A stretch of DNA of 20,346 bases, from NCBI GenBank assembly GCA_049999765.1, contig JBNGIQ010008913.1:1-20346 (forward strand). The letters are read 5' to 3'. The stretch comes from Phaeoceros laevis. Taxonomy: Eukaryota; Anthocerotophyta; Anthocerotopsida; Notothyladales. Shown piece after piece: positions 16,031 to 20,346 of this stretch. The translations under genes were made by a program, and so were the position numbers. The notes under the pieces are model-generated. The model did no database searches and was not told the DNA's origin. It was given only the letters and a program-made list of their open reading frames with translations. Positions within the stretch are counted from its first letter, which is position 1, and every line of letters begins with the position of its first letter.

Positions 16031-17245
16031 TTCATCCGGCAAATCCACCACCTGCAAATGTCACTGTCAACAACTTTAAGTATGACTTCAAGGACAAAGA
16101 CAGGTTTAGTGGGCAACACTTTGACATTTGGATGATTCGAGTACGTACCATTCTACAGGAACAAGAGCTTTGGGATTATGTTACAGGAGCAACTGCAAGA
16201 CCAGTAACACCTGCAACAGGTGCAACAGCTGCAAGTATAGCAGACCAACATGCCTGGAAACTCAAGGATCTTCGAGCTCAGAACGTGATCCAGTCGGCAT
16301 TGGACTTGAGCATGATGTCTCATGCTCGAGAGGCAACAAGTTCCAAGGCAATCTGGGACTCCCTTTGCCAAGTCCATCAAAAGAAGAGCGTGACATCATT
16401 GGTTCATGCCACATGCGACTTCTACAACTGCAGGATGCGTGATGGTGACACTGTCGAAAACCATGTTAGTCGCTTCAGGATGCTTCGCACCAAACTGATC
16501 ACAGCTGGCACAACTGTTGATGAACTTCAAGCTGTGGTGGCACTCCTTATGTCACTTCCAGAGAAGTACAACAGTTTTGTGAGCACTCAAAACAGCACAT
16601 TACTACCGCTCAAGCAGCAGTAGCTGCAGGCACACCCTCACCAATTACGTTATCAGATATCATTGGAGCTTTGTTGAATGAGGAGGCTACTCACATTCGT
16701 GGCCGAGGCTCCTCCTCCAGCAATGCTACACAAGCTATGTTCGTCTCTCGAGGACGAGGACGACGTGCTCCAGGTGGCACTCGTCCACCTTACAAGCCTG
16801 CCGCTCCTCGCACATCATGGCCACCCTCGAAGGCGAGCACCTCTAAGAGAGGTCCATGCACCTGGTGTAGGATTCCTGGCCATGTGGAATCTGAATGCCG
16901 CAAGAAACAGAATGGCGAACCCAAAAGAGAGGCTCCGCCATCTGCCCATGTATCCTCAAAGAAGAGCACATGGGCTATACTCACAGTATGCATGGTCTCC
17001 TCGTCACAAGATAGGCATGCTTGGTATCTAGATTCGGGTGCCACAACACATGTCTGTAATACACGCACAACCTTCACCACTCTTACACCTACTCCTAAGG
17101 GCCAGTTTGTCCTTATAGGTGATGATAGTGGGCTGTGCATAGAAGGCACTGGCTCAGTCGTCCTTCACCCTGCACAAGGTAAGACCATCACTTTGTTAGA
17201 CGTCATTTACGTTCCACAGATGGCAAAGAATCTTGTCTCACTTAG
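16031..17245 (+). pseudogene. gag-pol: Gag core and protease of Copia-2
   Basis: Gag core starts P-A-N-V-T-V-N-N-F-K-Y-D-F-K-D-K-D-R-F and F-D-I-W, ending in a complete CCHC zinc knuckle C-T-W-C-R-I-P-G-H-V-E-S-E-C (about 16858-16899). The protease follows with H-A-W-Y-L-D-S-G-A-T-T-H, including the catalytic D-S-G, and the typical V-P-Q-M-A-K-N-L-V-S. Frameshifts lie near 16030 and 16600; between them the sequence is open. Homology to copia stops right after N-L-V-S, about 17240, where the strand switches. The rest of pol is not on this strand. Confidence 0.88.
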
Positions 17246-17259
17246 GCGTCTTTCTCCTC

Positions 17260-18276
17260 CATTGCTTACACTCGAGATGACCATGGAGGGACTCGCCCTG
17301 AGAGAGGCTGCTGCTCCACAGTAGATGATAACCGCTCTAAACCAGGTACATCTCTGCTCTTTGCTGAGGCTTGCAACAGAAACTGCTCGTCAAATATAAC
17401 GTTTTTGGCATGCAGAAAACGTCGACGTAAAGGGTCATACAGTTTATAGCCTTGATGCCTTCTGTGTAGCCGATAAACAGATGTTTAGTTGCTTTAAAAT
17501 CCATCTTGCATCTAACCTCATCAGGTGTATGTGCATAGGCTGGGCAACCCCAGATGCGCAAGTGGTCCACTCAAGGCTTGACGCCAGTCCACCTTTCAAA
17601 AGGTGTAGCATTGGCAAAGGCACGAGTGGGTAGCCGGTTTTGTATGTAAACAGCAGTGGCAACAGCTTCAGCCCAGAAGCTTCAAGGAAGCCGGGCCAAA
17701 TGTAGCATCGACTTGGCAGCAGCCTGAGTGACTTTGTTTTTGTTCTCAGGTAAAGGATTTTGTTCATTCTCGCAGGGAACTATAAGTTGCCGGAGTATAC
17801 CCTCCCGTGAGCAAAACTCCGTGAATTCCCATGAGGTAAACTCACCGCCATTGTCACTTCGCAAACATTTGAGTTTCTGACCGGTAAAGCGTTGAGCATA
17901 GGCAAAGTACAGAAGGAAGCAAGAGAATGCTTCATTTTATGCTTGAGAAAGTGACGGTGAACTGACTCCAATCATCAATCAAGTGCATGAAGTAGAGAGC
18001 ACCCCCAAGAGATCTGGTGGACATAGGGCCGCAAAGGTCAGTGTGCACAGTCTGTAGAAGGGTGGTTGCTCTTGTAGCATCTTGACTTGGATGAGGAGCC
18101 TTATGGTGTTTTCCTTGTATACAGGCTTCACAGAAAATGGATTTCTCCGACTTGAAGTGAAGTGGAGTCCGATACAAGGAAGAAGCCGGCAGGGTCTGAA
18201 GGCGTTGCAAATGTACATGTCCCAAGCGGCAATGCCACAACTGTGTCTCACTTGGAGTGGTGGTTACTACAGAATA
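17260..18276 (-). pseudogene. pol: Inverted copia integrase fragment X
   Basis: Minus-strand order from 18276 down: L-Y-S-V-V-T-T-T-P-S-E-T-Q and the GAG-pre-integrase motif L-W-H-C-R-L-G-H; F-C-E-A-C; integrase core with H-T-D-L-C-G-P, S-D-N-G-G-E-F and N-P-L-P-E (D and E 35 residues apart); then Y-I-Q-N-R-L-P-T, G-C-P-A-Y-A-H and G-Y-T-E-G-I-K. A variable linker continues to about 17265. Frameshifts occur near 17930, 17690 and 17450, and a TGA near 17575 replaces Arg. It differs from fragment Y and from Copia-1, so it is a separate subfamily. It abuts the plus-strand Copia-2 protease. Confidence 0.88.
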
Positions 18277-19835
18277 TAATCTAACCCCTCTACTTGGCTG
18301 TAGCCACGTGCTACCAGCTGTGCTTTGTAACGGGCTATGGACCCATCTGCTGCTAGCTTGGTCTTGAAGACCCATTTACATGTGACAGCCTTCCTTCCTG
18401 CAGGGAGGTCCTCAAGAACCCATGTCTTGTTATCAATTATTGATTTGTACTCAGACTCTATGGCCTCTCTCCATTTTACCTTGTCAGAAGAATTGATAGC
18501 TTCTTGGTATGACTAAGGATCACCAGCATCCATAGGGTCTGCGTCTTCATGTACCAGGAAGGTCTTGTATGTGAGTGGAGGATTTGCCCAGTCAGCTGGA
18601 GAAGAGGTATGCTGATGACTACTTCGCCTCAGCTCAGGTTCATCCACTACTGCAGTTTCCTCTTGAGTTTTTGTCTGCTCTTCCTCACCGTCACTCGCAT
18701 TGTGCACAGAGTCCAAGGATGCAGGCTCATCTTCATCACTTTCATTGTTAGGAAATTCACTTGATTCCTCTTCATCATCCGACAGGTCAATGTACACAAT
18801 TTGCGGTTGAACCTGACAGGATGGTGGTGTACTGGACTGTGGTCCTCTAGCCTGCTGCTGTGTACTAGTCTGAGATGTAGATGTGGACCCAGTCTCCATA
18901 GCGACGTCATGAGGTTCTTCAGTTTGGCTAGAAACAGCATCTTGGTTGGGTGCATTTACAGCAGATGGGTGCAACAGAAGTTGCTCATTGAACACAACAC
19001 TTCTAGCATGTGTGATGGATCTAGACACAAGATCATAGAGTTTGTATCCTTTGACACCTTCTGTGTACCCTACAAACACGTACTTACGTGACTTGTAATC
19101 CATCTTTCTGCGTTGTTTTTCTGCAAGGTGAGCATAAGCAGGCGACCCAAAGATGCGGAGATGGTTGATCCTTGGCCTATGATTAGTTCACCGCTGGAAT
19201 GGGGTGGCACCCTCAAAAGCCTTTGTGGGAAGCCTGTTTCTGATGTACGCAGCCGTTGCAACTGCCACCCCAGTACCCTTTGGATAATCTTGCAAGTTGA
19301 AGCACAGACTTGGCAGCCTCCTGGAGATGTTTATTGTTCAATTCAGCAAGCGGATTTTGAGAAGACATGTAAGGTACTGTATACTGTCTGCTTATCCCTA
19401 GCTCCTTACAGTATTCCTCAAAAGCATTGGAACAGAACTCACCCCCGCCATCACTGCGAAGGCATTTAACCATGTCACCTGTTTGCCTTTGCGCATAGGG
19501 AACATATTCCTGGAAGCAGCCCAAGGCTTGGCTCTTGTGCTTGATCAAATATACTACCACATATCAGCTCCAATCATCAACAAAGGAAAGTATGTAGAGT
19601 GCACCTCCAAAGGTGGCTGTTGACATGGGACCGCGTAAGTCAGTATGTATAAGTTCAAGCAGCTTGGTTGCTCTTGTGGGATTCTTGTCTGTGTATGGTA
19701 GCCTCTTATGTTTACCAAAGACACAGGATTCGCAGAACTGTTTATTTGCAAACTTGAGCATAAACTTCTCTCTATACAGGTTGTTACTGGCAACCATAGC
19801 TTTGAGCTTGTCGAAGTTGACATGGGCCAGACTAC
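18275..19835 (-). pseudogene. pol: Inverted copia integrase-linker-RT N-terminus fragment Y
   Basis: From 19835 down on minus: pre-integrase H-V-N-F-D-K-L-K-A, F-C-E-S-C; integrase core H-T-D-L-R-G-P, S-D-G-G-G-E-F and N-P-L-A-E (35-residue spacing); Y-I-R-N-R-L-P-T-K-A-F; G-Y-T-E-G-V-K-G-Y-K-L-Y-D. An acidic Ser/Thr/Gln-rich linker follows, then the RT start C-K-W-V-F-K-T-K-L-A to A-R-G-Y-S-Q-V-E-G-L-D-Y. Stops at 19566-19564, near 19190 and at 18515-18513; frameshift near 19300. Close to Copia-1. RT homology ends exactly where fragment X begins. Confidence 0.9.
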
Positions 19836-20305
19836 AGCACATGGATGTCAAAACTGCATTCCTAAACGGGACTCTAGAAGAAACTATCTATATGAGACAA
19901 CCCGAAGGCTATGTGGATCCCAAGCATCCACACAAGGTATGTCGCCTTGTCAAAACCATATACGGACTGAAACAGTCACCGAGAGAATGGTATAAACGCA
20001 TTGACACATACCTGAAAAAGTGTGGCTTTATACAAAGCGAGGTTGACTCAAATGTATACAAGCTACATGACAAAGATGGTGTAGTATTTCTTGCCTTGTA
20101 TGTTGATGATGCAGTCATCATGGCAAGCTCCCCAAAACACATGGCAAAGGTGAAAGCTTTCCTTACTTCAAAATTTTCCATGTCAGATTTGGGGCAGCTT
20201 ACGTTCTTCCTTGGGATACAAATCCTACAGAACTTGGCAACCCACACAATCATTGTACATCAGTCCACATTTGTGCAGCAGACCTTGGTTAGATTTAGAA
20301 TGTGA
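19836..20305 (+). pseudogene. pol: Copia RT C-terminal half, plus strand (Copia-3)
   Basis: Starts H-M-D-V-K-T-A-F-L-N-G and runs through M-R-Q-P-E-G-Y, Y-G-L-K-Q-S-P-R-E-W, Y-V-D-D-A-V and F-L-G-I-Q-I to L-V-R-F-R-M, uninterrupted. TGA follows at 20303-20305, where homology to Copia-1 also ends. The upstream part of the plus-strand frame is antisense of fragment Y and not a real fusion. It is very likely the RT partner of fragment Y, but on the opposite strand. Confidence 0.9.
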
Positions 20306-20346
20306 GGTGGGATGACCTCTGGAGTAAGTATGCGAACTTCCCGAAG
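20306..20346. other. Unassigned end of the window
   Basis: Forty-one bases with no similarity to the expected continuation of RT (T-D-C-K-P-x-P-T-P-M). Probably a further breakpoint of the rearranged element. Confidence 0.4.

Noticed and set aside
19613-19835. Plus-strand frame fused to the RT half, looking like a 230-aa chimera
   Set aside because: The first part is simply the antisense of integrase fragment Y; real RT homology starts at H-M-D-V-K.
1-20346. CRISPR arrays, tRNA/rRNA genes, bacterial defence or phage modules
   Set aside because: No spaced repeats, no tRNA-like B-box or cloverleaf, and the content is eukaryotic retroelements.

Overview
This window looks like transposon-dense nuclear DNA of a plant-lineage eukaryote (moss, lycophyte, charophyte alga or similar). 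The reasons are Ty1/copia LTR retrotransposons primed by initiator-Met tRNA, a LINE, a gene fragment with a spliceosomal-type intron, and no bacterial-style operons. The species cannot be named from sequence alone. Almost every long reading frame belongs to a mobile element, and most are broken.

Layout. (1) 1-754 and 7484-9081, minus strand: two closely spaced frames, ORF A (unrecognised) then ORF B (runs off the left edge). They probably come from one retroelement or host gene, and a copia element is inserted near the 3' end of ORF A. (2) 755-7483, plus strand: Copia-1, complete in outline. It has two 258-bp LTRs with unusual TA...TA ends, a GGCAC target duplication, PBS and PPT, a 58-aa leader ORF, an extended gag N-terminus, gag, protease, integrase, RT and RNase H. 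It is dead: it has two in-frame stops, at least three frameshifts and a 202-bp insertion in RT. (3) 9082-11509: weak coding-like remnants on the minus strand, then about 1.8 kb with no recognisable gene. (4) 11510-12408, plus strand: last two exons of a DNA-methyltransferase-like gene, joined by an in-phase 143-bp intron. (5) 12576-14177, minus strand: a 5'-truncated LINE with an A tail, an AAGACTGG target duplication and 3' hairpins. (6) 14188-14620: pyrimidine-rich tract and an acidic ORF. (7) 14650-17250, plus strand: 5' part of Copia-2 (promoter, PBS, leader ORF, gag, protease). (8) 17260-19835: two different copia integrase regions, both inverted and end to end. (9) 19836-20305, plus strand: second half of a copia RT.

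How it fits together. The copia copies share a lineage-specific architecture: a 58-aa Cys-containing leader ORF right after the PBS, a long gag N-terminal extension, and a TATA-like box between short inverted repeats. The right-hand end is a scrambled copia. Flipping the 17.26-19.84 kb block puts gag-PR, integrase and the N-terminal RT half back in order ahead of the C-terminal RT half, with a foreign integrase fragment lodged inside RT. This is either a nested insertion plus inversion or an assembly join. Nothing points to a microbial operon, CRISPR array or tRNA/rRNA gene.
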